DNA of 64,000 nt, from the NCBI RefSeq assembly GCF_014650035.1, contig NZ_BMUE01000003.1, positions 558,001 to 622,000 of the forward strand, written 5' to 3'. Numbering within the stretch: position 1 is the stretch's first letter; every line of letters begins with the position of its first letter. This DNA comes from Streptomyces lucensis JCM 4490. Lineage in GTDB: Bacteria; Actinomycetota; Actinomycetes; Streptomycetales; Streptomycetaceae. Positions 17,911 to 25,896 of this stretch are shown in pieces. The notes beneath the pieces are model-generated. The model had not been told where the DNA came from and ran no database searches. It worked only from the letters and a program-made list of their open reading frames with translations. The position numbers were made by a program, and so were the translations under genes.

Positions 17911-19496
17911 CCGCGGGAGGCCGTGAGGGCGTCGTCCTGGGCGGGGAGGTGCACGGCCGCCGGCGGCGTGGCGGGCGCCGCCCCGGGACGCCGCCAGGGA
18001 CGGCGCAGGGCGGCGCGCAGGCGTCCGCGTCGCCGGCCGGCGTCGAGCACCGCGCCGAGGAGGGTCCCGCCCGCACTGCCGATCAGCTCGTGCGCCCGCC
18101 TGAGATCGTCGCGGCGCGTGGTCCCGGCGCCGGCGACCAGCAGGACGCCGTCGACGCGCTGGGCGACCGCCAGGGCGTCGGCGTGTTCCAGGAGCGGCCT
18201 GGTGACCACGACCGCGGTGCGGGAGCCCGCGGCGGGCAGGACCCGGTGGACGGCGGCGGACACGCCCGCCCGGCCGTGCGCGCCGGTGCCGTCGGCGGCG
18301 CACAGGGTGAACCGTCCGGCGGTGCCGGCGTCGACGAGGCGGCTGCCCTTCGGCCGGGTTCCGTCCCGCGCGGTGCGGGCGCCGCCGGCCGGCACGAGCG
18401 GCAGCCGGTCGGCGAGGGAGGACGGGCCGGGGCCCGCGTCCACCAGCAGCACCTCGTCCCCGCACTCGGCCAGTGCCGCGGCCAGGTTGACGGCGACCTC
18501 CCCGGTGGCGGCGCCGTGCCGGGGAGCCACGACGAGGACCCGGCCGGCGCCGGCCGGGAGCCCGGTGCCGCGCAGCCGGTAGGCCAGTGCGCGGTAGGCC
18601 TCCGAGCGGTCGCCGTCGTGCCGGCCGACCGTCAGCGGGTCGTCCTCGGCGCCGGCGGGTGGCAGCATGCCGAGCACCGGGGCGCGCAGCGCGGAGCGGA
18701 CGTCGCCGGCGGACCGCACGCGGGAGTCGAACGAGGAGCGCAGCCAGGCCAGCAGGATGCCGAGGGCGAGGCCGCCCGCCAGTCCGAGCGCGAGCAGGAG
18801 CGCCCGGCCGGGGCCCGCGGGCCGGGTGGGGGCCTCGCCCCTGCGGACGATGTCGCCGCCGGTGGTGTCGCGGGAGCCGATGTCGATGACGCGCTTGTGC
18901 AGGGTGTCGAGCGCGCCGCGGGTGGCGGAGTCCGCGGTCTCCCCCTCCGGGTCCTTGCGGGCCTGCCGGTTCATCGCGGCGATCTGGTCCTTCAGGCCAC
19001 GGGTGGCCCGCTGTACCGCGGCCTCGTTGCGGTTCCCGCGGTCGGCCAGGTAGGCCTCGGCGAAGGCGTTGGCGCCGCGCGCCGCGCGCTCGGGCGTGCC
19101 GGCGGTGAAGGCGAAGCGCAGCACCTGGGACTTGGGCGGGCTGGTGATCCGCAGGTCGTCCTCGAGGGCGCCCGCCCGGCCGGCGGGCTGCCCGAGGGCG
19201 CGTGCCGCGCGGACGGCGACCGTGGCGCCGGCGGCGATCTGCTGCTCGGTGCCCATGCTGAGCTGGCTGTCGGCGGCGACGCCGGCCGCGCCGAAGGGGT
19301 CGGCGGTGGAGCGTACGAGGACTTCGCTCGTGGAGGTGTAGACGGGGGCGCGAAGCAGCGCGAGGCCCGCCCCGCCGAGCAGCCCCACGGCGATGCCCAG
19401 CGCGATCGCCGCGCGGTGGCGCAGGAGCCGGCGCAGTTGGTCGCGTAGCTGGTCCGGCTCGTCGTACCGGTCGTCGAAGTGGATGGGGCCGGTCAC
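17907..19496 (-). CDS. Wzz-type chain-length protein with degenerate BY-kinase domain
   Basis: Encodes 529 residues. The N-terminal part is Wzz-like: one membrane helix near residue 35, a periplasmic region with a coiled-coil stretch (NRNEAAVQRATRGLKDQIAAM, in short), then a second helix near residue 245. The C-terminal part has the outline of a capsular-polysaccharide tyrosine autokinase, but the Walker A loop reads APRHGAATGE instead of GxGKS/T, and the Walker B IDTPP position reads VTRP. No C-terminal Tyr cluster is present. It should therefore not hydrolyse ATP and is probably structural. GTGA overlaps join it to the genes on both sides. Confidence 0.8.
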   Translation of the reverse strand: MTGPIHFDDRYDEPDQLRDQLRRLLRHRAAIALGIAVGLLGGAGLALLRAPVYTSTSEVLVRSTADPFGAAGVAADSQLSMGTEQQIAAGATVAVRAARALGQPAGRAGALEDDLRITSPPKSQVLRFAFTAGTPERAARGANAFAEAYLADRGNRNEAAVQRATRGLKDQIAAMNRQARKDPEGETADSATRGALDTLHKRVIDIGSRDTTGGDIVRRGEAPTRPAGPGRALLLALGLAGGLALGILLAWLRSSFDSRVRSAGDVRSALRAPVLGMLPPAGAEDDPLTVGRHDGDRSEAYRALAYRLRGTGLPAGAGRVLVVAPRHGAATGEVAVNLAAALAECGDEVLLVDAGPGPSSLADRLPLVPAGGARTARDGTRPKGSRLVDAGTAGRFTLCAADGTGAHGRAGVSAAVHRVLPAAGSRTAVVVTRPLLEHADALAVAQRVDGVLLVAGAGTTRRDDLRRAHELIGSAGGTLLGAVLDAGRRRGRLRAALRRPWRRPGAAPATPPAAVHLPAQDDALTASRG

Positions 19497-21022
19497 GAGT
19501 GCCCTCCTGTTCCGGGGATGGATGCGCGACGGGTGGGTGCGGGCGGCGGCGCCGCCGCGAGCCGGGGAGCCCGGGCCGTCGGGGTGGTGATGAGCAGCGG
19601 TACGGTCATCAGCAGCGTCAGCGGGCCCACGATGCCGAGCAGGCTGCCGCGCAGGAAGACCATCTGGTAGAAGGCGAAGGCGGGGACCAGGAGCACCGCG
19701 AGGGTGTCCGTCCGGTCGCGCAGCCGGTGCCGTACGTCGTCCATGCGGCGTCCGGCGGCGCCGAGCAGGAAGAACACCAAGGCCACCGCGGCCGGGCCGG
19801 CCCACAGATAACTCTCGGCCCACAGCGGCGCGGAGAGGTTGAGGAAGTCGTAACCGGCGTACCGGGCGAGGGCGATGCCGGTGTCCTCGGGTTTGTCCGG
19901 CCACAGCGGGCGGGGCACCATGAACAGCGGGGGCCCCAGGGCGTCCAGGGGGGCGAAGCCCTTCTCCGCCACGTAGTCGAGACCGGTCTGCACCTGCTGG
20001 AAGGCGTCGTAGTCGCCGTTGGTGGTGAACTGCTCGGCGAGGGAGACCACGGCCATCTGCTCCCGGTCGCTGTAGCGGAAGTAGTCGCTGTACGGGAAGA
20101 CGACGAGGACGGTCGCCATGAGGGTGGCCGCGATGGCGCGGAAGGCGCGCGGCCGGCACAGCCGGGGAACGGTGAACAGCAGCGTCAGCAGCACCGTGCC
20201 GGCCCAGAACCTCGGCTTGCTGACAGGGTTGTTGACGAGCGCGTTCAGGGCGAGGAGCAGCGGCAGCAGCGACAGGCGCAGGACCCGCAGGAGACGGTCG
20301 CCGCCGGGCAGGCGCGGCACGTGCAGCAGGCCCAGGAGCGCCCAGAACGCTGGTACGGACAGCGACCAGCTGCGCAGGGCCTGCCGGAAGGCGTCACCGG
20401 AGCCGTCCGCGGTGCCCGCTTCCCGCAGGGCCTGGCGGCTGGTGAAGTAGGCGGCCGGTCCGCCTGGTTGAGCCGGGACGAGTACCACCGCGAGGGCCAG
20501 GGCGAGCCCGCAGAGCGTCAGCAGCCGCCAGGGGGCGAGGCGGCGGGCGAGCAGCCGCTCCAGCGGCCCCGGTGAGGTGGCGGCCGGCCGGGCGGCGCGG
20601 GTGCGCTCGCGGCGGGCGGCGCAGGACGTCCCGACGCTGTGGGCGAGGAGGCCGAGTTCGACGACGGCCACGGCGGCGAGGGCGGTGCCCTCGCCGGTCC
20701 GGTAGGGCCACGGATAGGTGTCGGTGCCGAGCTGCGCCAGGGGTGCGAGGCCGAGCCAGATGTAGGCGAAGGCCCAGAAGCCGAGGGCGACGAGCCGCAC
20801 CTTGGTCGCGGTGAGCACCCGGGTGAGCGCCGCGCCGGTGTGCGCCACGACGACGCCCTGCGCGGCGAGTACCGCCGTGAGGCGCGCGTCGCACGACACG
20901 AGGACCAGCCCGGGCAGCACCGCGACCAGCGCCACGGCCCAGAGGCAGACCGCCGCCACGCTGCGGACAGGGGTGTCCGTACCGGACTCCGCACCACTGG
21001 GGCAATTCGCCTGGAAAGTCAT
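19493..21022 (-). CDS. Wzy/O-antigen-polymerase-like membrane protein
   Basis: A protein of 509 residues with about 11-12 hydrophobic segments and a long extracytoplasmic loop around residues 290-380 (containing DYFRYSDREQM and VPRPLWPDKP). This topology and the RPLWPDKP motif are typical of WzyE/oligosaccharide-polymerase-like proteins. It is the first gene of a minus-strand operon (polymerase, Wzz, flippase, beta-propeller, nucleotidyltransferase). ATG at 21022 is preferred, but its ribosome site is weak. The assignment rests on topology and context more than on catalytic residues. Confidence 0.7.
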   Translation of the reverse strand: MTFQANCPSGAESGTDTPVRSVAAVCLWAVALVAVLPGLVLVSCDARLTAVLAAQGVVVAHTGAALTRVLTATKVRLVALGFWAFAYIWLGLAPLAQLGTDTYPWPYRTGEGTALAAVAVVELGLLAHSVGTSCAARRERTRAARPAATSPGPLERLLARRLAPWRLLTLCGLALALAVVLVPAQPGGPAAYFTSRQALREAGTADGSGDAFRQALRSWSLSVPAFWALLGLLHVPRLPGGDRLLRVLRLSLLPLLLALNALVNNPVSKPRFWAGTVLLTLLFTVPRLCRPRAFRAIAATLMATVLVVFPYSDYFRYSDREQMAVVSLAEQFTTNGDYDAFQQVQTGLDYVAEKGFAPLDALGPPLFMVPRPLWPDKPEDTGIALARYAGYDFLNLSAPLWAESYLWAGPAAVALVFFLLGAAGRRMDDVRHRLRDRTDTLAVLLVPAFAFYQMVFLRGSLLGIVGPLTLLMTVPLLITTPTARAPRLAAAPPPAPTRRASIPGTGGHS

Positions 21023-21228
21023 CAACAGGTTTATAGCGGGCGCGACATCCGAACCCGCACAGGCGCGCGCGAATCCGGGGCGGCGCACGCGGTCCGCCCC
21101 CCGCGCTCCACAGCCATCGGGTGGACGCGGGCGGCCGCGCGGCGTGCCTTTGGTTCCAAATCGTGACAAATATGTATTCCTTGGGCACTGACCGACCACC
21201 CATCAGATCTCCGGACAGGGAGTTGCCC
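21023..21228. promoter_or_regulatory. Divergent promoter region of the exopolysaccharide locus
   Basis: This 206-base gap separates two divergent transcription units. It contains one of the few AT-rich patches in the locus (about 21155-21180, with TCGTGACAAATATG inside). TGACAA (21164-21169) reads as TTGTCA, a good -35 hexamer, on the minus strand, but I find no matching -10 at normal spacing. Confidence 0.4.
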
Positions 21229-22209
21229 ATGAGCAAGCAGGTCGACGTCGTCGTTGCCGGTGGCGGGGGATTCATCGGGGGCCATCTCGTGGGAGACCTC
21301 CTGGCCCAGGGGCTCAGCGTCCGCTGCGTGGACATCAAGCCCCGGCACGAGTGGTACCAGGTGCACGGCGCCGCCCAGAACGTGATCGCCGACCTGTCGC
21401 TCCTGGAGAACGCGCGGGCCGCCGTGCGGGAGGCGGGACAGGTGTACATGCTGGCAGCCGACATGGGCGGCATGGGCTTCATCGAGAACAACAAGGCCGC
21501 CTGCATGATGTCGGTGCTCACCAGCACGCACATGCTGCAGGCCGCGCACGAGGCCGGTGTGGAGCGCTACTTCTACTCCTCCTCCGCCTGCGTCTACGCC
21601 GCCGGCAAGCAGACGGACCCGGACGTCACGGCGCTGCGGGAGGAGGACGCCTATCCGGCGCAGCCGGAGGACGGCTACGGCTGGGAGAAGCTGTTCTCCG
21701 AGCGCATGTGCCGCCACTACACGGAGGACTACGGGTTCACCACGCGCGTCGCCCGCTACCACAACGTGTACGGCCCGCACGGCACCTGGGCCGGCGGCCG
21801 GGAGAAGGCGCCCGCGGCGGTGTGCCGGAAGGTGGCCGAAGCGGTCATCTCCGGTGACCACCGGATCGAGATCTGGGGGGACGGCCTGCAGACCCGTTCC
21901 TTCATGTACATCGACGACTGCCTGCACGGCACGCAGATGATCATGCGGGGGGACAGCGGCGTACCGGTCAACCTCGGTTCCTCGGAGCTGGTGACCATCA
22001 ACCAGCTCGTCGGCATCGTCGAGGAGATCGCGGGCGTGCGCTGCGAGCGCAGCCACCGGCTGGACGCTCCGCAGGGCGTGCGCGGGCGCAACTCCGACAA
22101 CACGATGATCCGCGAGATCCACGGCTGGGAGCCGTCCGTCTCCCTGTTCGACGGCCTCGAGAAGACCTACGCCTGGGTCTACGACCAGGTCAAGCGCTCC
22201 CAGCAGTGA
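21229..22209 (+). CDS. NAD-dependent epimerase, GDP-mannose 3,5-epimerase-like
   Basis: Encodes 326 residues of the extended SDR family. The Rossmann motif GGGGFIGGHL is at residues 11-20 and the catalytic YxxxK is present as YGWEK. The stretch AADMGGMGFIENN is characteristic of GDP-mannose 3,5-epimerases, which make GDP-L-galactose or GDP-L-gulose. AGGGAG precedes the ATG at 21229. It is the first gene of a two-gene unit with the glycosyltransferase downstream and probably supplies an activated sugar for the polysaccharide. The exact sugar is inferred only from similarity. Confidence 0.85.
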   Translation: MSKQVDVVVAGGGGFIGGHLVGDLLAQGLSVRCVDIKPRHEWYQVHGAAQNVIADLSLLENARAAVREAGQVYMLAADMGGMGFIENNKAACMMSVLTSTHMLQAAHEAGVERYFYSSSACVYAAGKQTDPDVTALREEDAYPAQPEDGYGWEKLFSERMCRHYTEDYGFTTRVARYHNVYGPHGTWAGGREKAPAAVCRKVAEAVISGDHRIEIWGDGLQTRSFMYIDDCLHGTQMIMRGDSGVPVNLGSSELVTINQLVGIVEEIAGVRCERSHRLDAPQGVRGRNSDNTMIREIHGWEPSVSLFDGLEKTYAWVYDQVKRSQQ

Positions 22210-22241
22210 CGGCCGGACCGTCGCGAGGACATGGAGAGCCG

Positions 22242-23450
22242 ATGAGGATCCTCGTCCACGACTACAGCGGCCACCCGTTCCAGGCCCAGCTGAGCCGGGA
22301 GCTGGCACGCCGCGGCCACGACGTCGTCCACTCGACGTGCACGGCGTACGTCTCCGGCAAGGGCAACCTCGCCGGAGGCACCCCGGGCCTGCGCTTCGTC
22401 ACCATCGGGGACGGCGTCAGCCTCCGCAAGGAGGCCTACTTCCGGCGGCTCGGCCAGGAGACCCGGCTGGGCCTCCAACTCGCCCGGCAGGTACGGCGCG
22501 AGAAGCCCGACGTGGCGCTGCTGTCCAACCTGCCCATCCCGGTGCTCGTCGTGGCGGCGGCCGTCCTCGGCCGGCTGCGGGTCCCGTGGGTGCTGTGGCA
22601 CCAGGACGTGACCGCGGTGGCGCTGAAGAGCTTCGCCGCCGCCGACGTCGCGAAGTCGATGGGTGTCGCCGCCAAGGTCTTCGAGGCGGGCGAGAAGTGG
22701 TCGGCGCGGCGGGCCGCCGCCGTCGTCGTGATCGCCGACTCCTTCGTGCGGGTCCACGAGCAGTGGGGCACCGCCGGCAAGGTGACCGTCATCCCCAACT
22801 GGGCGCCGCTGGACGAGATCGTGCCCCTGCCGCGGGCCAACGCCTGGTCGGCGCAGCACGGTCTGGACGATGTGCGGACGGTGCTGTACTCCGGCACCCT
22901 GGGCCTGAAGCACAATCCCGTCCTGCTGGTGAGCCTGGCCGAGCGACTGCGTGAACGGGGTGTGCGGGTGCGTCTCGTCGTCGTCAACGACGGCCCCGCC
23001 GTCCCGGTCCTGCGGGAGGCCGCAGCGGCCCGGGGCGTCGATCTGGTGCTGCTGCCCTTCCAGCCGTATGAACGGCTGCCCGAGGTGCTGGGCACGGGCG
23101 ACGTCCTCGTCGTCCTGCTGGGCCCGGACGCGGGGCAGTTCTCGGTGCCGTCCAAGACGCTGTCGTACCTGTGCGCCGGGCGACCGGTGCTCGGTCTGAT
23201 GCCCGCGGAGAATCTCGCCGCCCGGCTGCTCCACCGGGCGGGGTCGGCGGTCTTCCCACCGGAGGAGTCCGCACTGGACGGCGCGGCCGCCTGGGTCCGG
23301 GAGGTGCTGTCCGACCCGGGCCACGCCGAGCGGCTGGGCAAGGAGAGCCGTGCACTGGCCGAGCGGGAGTTCGCCCTGGAGGGATGCGCTTCCCGGTTCG
23401 AGGACATCCTGCGGAGGGTGACCGGCGCCGCCGGCCGAAGCAGCGACTGA
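22242..23450 (+). CDS. GT4-family glycosyltransferase (WbuB-like)
   Basis: Encodes 402 residues with a GT-B fold. The N-terminal domain opens MRILVHDYSGHPFQAQLSREL and has the WVLWHQDVT segment. The C-terminal donor domain has VLYSGTLGLKHNP, LLPFQPYERLPEVL and VPSKTLSYLCAGRPVLG, the usual nucleotide-sugar-binding region. It starts 32 bases after the epimerase stop with GGAGAG ahead of the ATG, so the two are co-transcribed. It probably adds one sugar to the lipid-linked repeat unit. Confidence 0.88.
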   Translation: MRILVHDYSGHPFQAQLSRELARRGHDVVHSTCTAYVSGKGNLAGGTPGLRFVTIGDGVSLRKEAYFRRLGQETRLGLQLARQVRREKPDVALLSNLPIPVLVVAAAVLGRLRVPWVLWHQDVTAVALKSFAAADVAKSMGVAAKVFEAGEKWSARRAAAVVVIADSFVRVHEQWGTAGKVTVIPNWAPLDEIVPLPRANAWSAQHGLDDVRTVLYSGTLGLKHNPVLLVSLAERLRERGVRVRLVVVNDGPAVPVLREAAAARGVDLVLLPFQPYERLPEVLGTGDVLVVLLGPDAGQFSVPSKTLSYLCAGRPVLGLMPAENLAARLLHRAGSAVFPPEESALDGAAAWVREVLSDPGHAERLGKESRALAEREFALEGCASRFEDILRRVTGAAGRSSD

Positions 23451-23467
23451 AGCAGCGACTGAAGCAC
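23437..23467. repeat. 12-base tandem repeat over a stop codon
   Basis: GAAGCAGCGACT is repeated exactly at 23437-23448 and 23449-23460, with a partial third copy to 23467. The glycosyltransferase stop codon (23448-23450) lies on the junction, so slippage here would change the protein's last residues. Confidence 0.7.
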
Positions 23468-23505
23468 GACGGCCGTGGCCGGCCGCACCGCCGGCCACGG
23501 CCGTC
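23468..23505. terminator. Strong bidirectional terminator hairpin
   Basis: A perfect 16-base-pair stem (left arm GACGGCCGTGGCCGGC) encloses a 6-base loop (CGCACC). It stands between the plus-strand glycosyltransferase (ends 23450) and the minus-strand glycosyltransferase (ends 23728). The remaining 220 bases of the gap show nothing else recognisable. Confidence 0.75.
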
Positions 23506-23727
23506 CGGCCGTCCCCGGCCCGGCGCCGGGCCACGCCACGACCGGCCCCGCAACGCGTCCCCGGGACCGGCGATCGGGCCACCGGCCCCGTGACGTGCGG
23601 TCCCACCGGCGGTGTCCGCTGCCCGGACGCGCCGGGCCCGCGGACCACCCCACCGCAGGCGCCGGTCCTCGGCGGCGCCTGCGCCGTCCCGGGCCACGGC
23701 CGTCTGCCCGGCGGCCCGGGGCGGCGG

Positions 23728-24939
23728 TCAGGCCGTGGGCTCCGCGGCGGACGGCTCCTGTCGGGGGCGGCCGCCGGCGGGGCGTACCTCGTCACGAGGG
23801 TCGCCCAGGACGGCGGGCCGGTTGCGGGCGCTGTCCCGGTAGATCTCCTCCAGCCGGTCCGCCACCGCGTCGATGGAGAAGACGTCCTCCACCGCCCGCC
23901 GGCCGGCGCGCGCCATCCGGGCGCACAGGACGGGGTCGCCCAGCAGCCGGCGGACCGCGTCCGCCATGGCCTCGGGGCTGCCGTCGGTGACGAGGGCCGC
24001 GCCGCGGCGCGCCAGTTCGCCGGCGATGCCGCAGGTGTCGGTGCAGACGACGGGCGTGCCGGCGGCGAGGGCCTCGATGACGGTCATGCCGAAGGGCTCG
24101 TTCTCGCTCGCCAGCACATGGACGGCGGCCGTCCGGTAGGCCTCGCGCGCGTCGGCGGGGTCGAGGGCCCCGCCGTAGTGGACCACGTCCGTCAGTCCGT
24201 CGGCGATCAGGCGCCGCACGGCGGGCAGTGATCCGTCGTCCGGGCCGTACAGCGTGAAGCGGGCCTCCGGCACCGTCTCGTGCACCAGCGAGGCCATCCG
24301 CACGAACGCCTCAGGACGTTTGCGCGGATGCAGCCGGGCCAGGAACAGCACCCGGGGCTCGCGCGGCCGCCGCGGCTCCGGTTCGGGCGCGCCCGGCCGG
24401 ATGCCGTTGGGCAGGACCCGCAGCGGCGGGCCGTCGGGTCCCAGCACCCGCGCCACCAGCCGGCGCTCGTGCTCGGTGAGGACCAGGCAGGCGCGGCTGC
24501 GGCGCAGCAGCGGCAGGTACAGCAGGTCGAACAGCCGGACGGGGAGCGCGGTGCGCGGCTCGACCATGCCGTGGGTCTGCGCCACGTACGGAACGCGGCG
24601 CGCGGCGGCGACGGCGAGAGCGGCGAGCGAGACCAGATCGCGTCCCGCGTGCACGTGCACGACGTCGGCGTCGCCCACGGCCCCCCACAGGTCGCGCAGG
24701 AGGAGGGGATGCAGCACGCCGGTGAAGCCCCGCGACGGCAGCAGCGCGCGGGCCGGGCGGGAGCGCAGCCGGATCGGGCCGAGCCGGTCGGGCGCCCGGC
24801 TCACGCCACGCCACAACGCCGTCAGCGTGACGTCGTGACGGCGCGCGGCGAGCTCCTCCAGCTGGGCGACCGCCACGCTCGTCGGCCCGCCGTAGGCGCC
24901 GTCGTCGCTGACGAGCGTGACCACGTGGAGCAGTCTCAC
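23728..24939 (-). CDS. GT4-family glycosyltransferase
   Basis: Encodes 403 residues of a GT-B enzyme. It opens with LLHVVTLVSDDGAYGGPT (the family's YGGP loop), then VVHVHAGRD and VAQTHGM. The donor half has RVLFLARLHPRKRP and the E-x7-E motif in the segment ASENEPFGMTVIEALAAGTPVV. The GTG start overlaps the stop of the acetyltransferase gene (GTGA). It is the last gene of a minus-strand unit beginning with the glycosylphosphotransferase. The C-terminal 40 residues are Arg/Pro-rich and look non-essential. Confidence 0.88.
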   Translation of the reverse strand: MRLLHVVTLVSDDGAYGGPTSVAVAQLEELAARRHDVTLTALWRGVSRAPDRLGPIRLRSRPARALLPSRGFTGVLHPLLLRDLWGAVGDADVVHVHAGRDLVSLAALAVAAARRVPYVAQTHGMVEPRTALPVRLFDLLYLPLLRRSRACLVLTEHERRLVARVLGPDGPPLRVLPNGIRPGAPEPEPRRPREPRVLFLARLHPRKRPEAFVRMASLVHETVPEARFTLYGPDDGSLPAVRRLIADGLTDVVHYGGALDPADAREAYRTAAVHVLASENEPFGMTVIEALAAGTPVVCTDTCGIAGELARRGAALVTDGSPEAMADAVRRLLGDPVLCARMARAGRRAVEDVFSIDAVADRLEEIYRDSARNRPAVLGDPRDEVRPAGGRPRQEPSAAEPTA

Positions 24940-25526
24940 GCCGCGACCCCCTTCGTCGTCAGGATCGCGCCGGGCGCCAGGTCCCGGTGGGCGACGGCGC
25001 CCGCTCCCACCACACCGCCGCTGCCGACGGTGACGCCCCGCAGGACGACGGCACGGGCCGCGACCCAGCTGCCCGGCTCCAGCCGGATGGGGCCGTTGTC
25101 GAACTCGAACGTGACGGAGCCGCGGCGGTGGCTGCCCGTGCACAGCAGCGCGCTCTGCGAGACGCAGCAGTCGCTGCCGATCGTGACGGGTTCGAGGTTG
25201 AGGATCCAGGCGCCCTCGCCGATCCACACGTCGTCGCCGATCTCCAGCTTCCACGGCCAGTGCACCCGCACCCCGTGCCGGATCAGCACCCGCTGTCCGA
25301 CGCGTGCGCCGAAGGCGCGCAGCAGCGCGGGCCGCCAGCGGGCCGGGAACCACCACTTGACGAAGAGCAGATGGAGGGCGGCGAACCAGGCGGCCTGGAC
25401 GAGCAGGGGCCGTCCCTTGTCGTATCCGGCGCCGGTGAAGCCGCGCAGCGAGCGCGCCACGACGGGCCGGTGTGTCATGCCCCGCACGGATTCGCCGGGC
25501 TGGGGGGCGGCTGCGGTCTGCGCCAT
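24936..25526 (-). CDS. Hexapeptide-repeat acetyltransferase (WcaF-like)
   Basis: Encodes 196 residues of the left-handed beta-helix acyltransferase family. The hexapeptide pattern runs from about residue 75 (LEIGDDVWIGEGAWIL) through IGSDCCVSQSALLCTGSH, where the terminal His is catalytic, to VTVGSGGVVGAGAV. The N-terminal part (GRPLLVQAAWFAA, FPARWRPALLRAFGA) is that of colanic-acid WcaF-type enzymes. AAAGGGA precedes the ATG. It most likely O-acetylates a sugar of the repeat unit. Confidence 0.85.
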   Translation of the reverse strand: MAQTAAAPQPGESVRGMTHRPVVARSLRGFTGAGYDKGRPLLVQAAWFAALHLLFVKWWFPARWRPALLRAFGARVGQRVLIRHGVRVHWPWKLEIGDDVWIGEGAWILNLEPVTIGSDCCVSQSALLCTGSHRRGSVTFEFDNGPIRLEPGSWVAARAVVLRGVTVGSGGVVGAGAVAHRDLAPGAILTTKGVAA

Positions 25527-25896
25527 GAAGGTGTCCCTTTCCGAGAGCCGGGGCCGAGGGCCGGGGCCGAGGGCCGAGGCGGTCACCCGCGCGATCCTTC
25601 ATGCCGCGGCGGCCGCATGCCCCGTGATTCGGTCGTGTTGGCGGCAGGCTTGCCCGGATGGCGCATCGGTGTCCCCGGCCGCTAGGCCCTGTCGCCGCCC
25701 TCCCGGCGTCCGCCCGGTGGGCGGGCCTCGCGGCGTCACGTGCGTGCTCCAGGCGTGCCGGGTCCTGGCCCTCGTACGGGATGTACTCGCACCTGGGCCC
25801 GGTACGGCGAGAGTGCGTGCATGGCGTCGCGGGGCATGCGGGAGTTCGACGACATGGCCCAGGGCGAACGGTGCCGTCCGCGTCCGGGACGCCCGG
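25527..25896. other. 370-base gap inside the exopolysaccharide locus
   Basis: No credible gene is seen here. It contains a GC-rich tandem motif (ggccgaggg-type, about 25548-25582), a small perfect hairpin at 25710-25724 (CCGCCC, loop GGT, GGGCGG) that could end the glycosylphosphotransferase transcript, and presumably the promoter of the acetyltransferase gene. No clear -10/-35 pair was found. Confidence 0.4.

Noticed and set aside
16741..18582. A 613-codon plus-strand frame opposite the flippase and Wzz genes
   Set aside because: Same reasons; its start and end match no ribosome site or operon structure.
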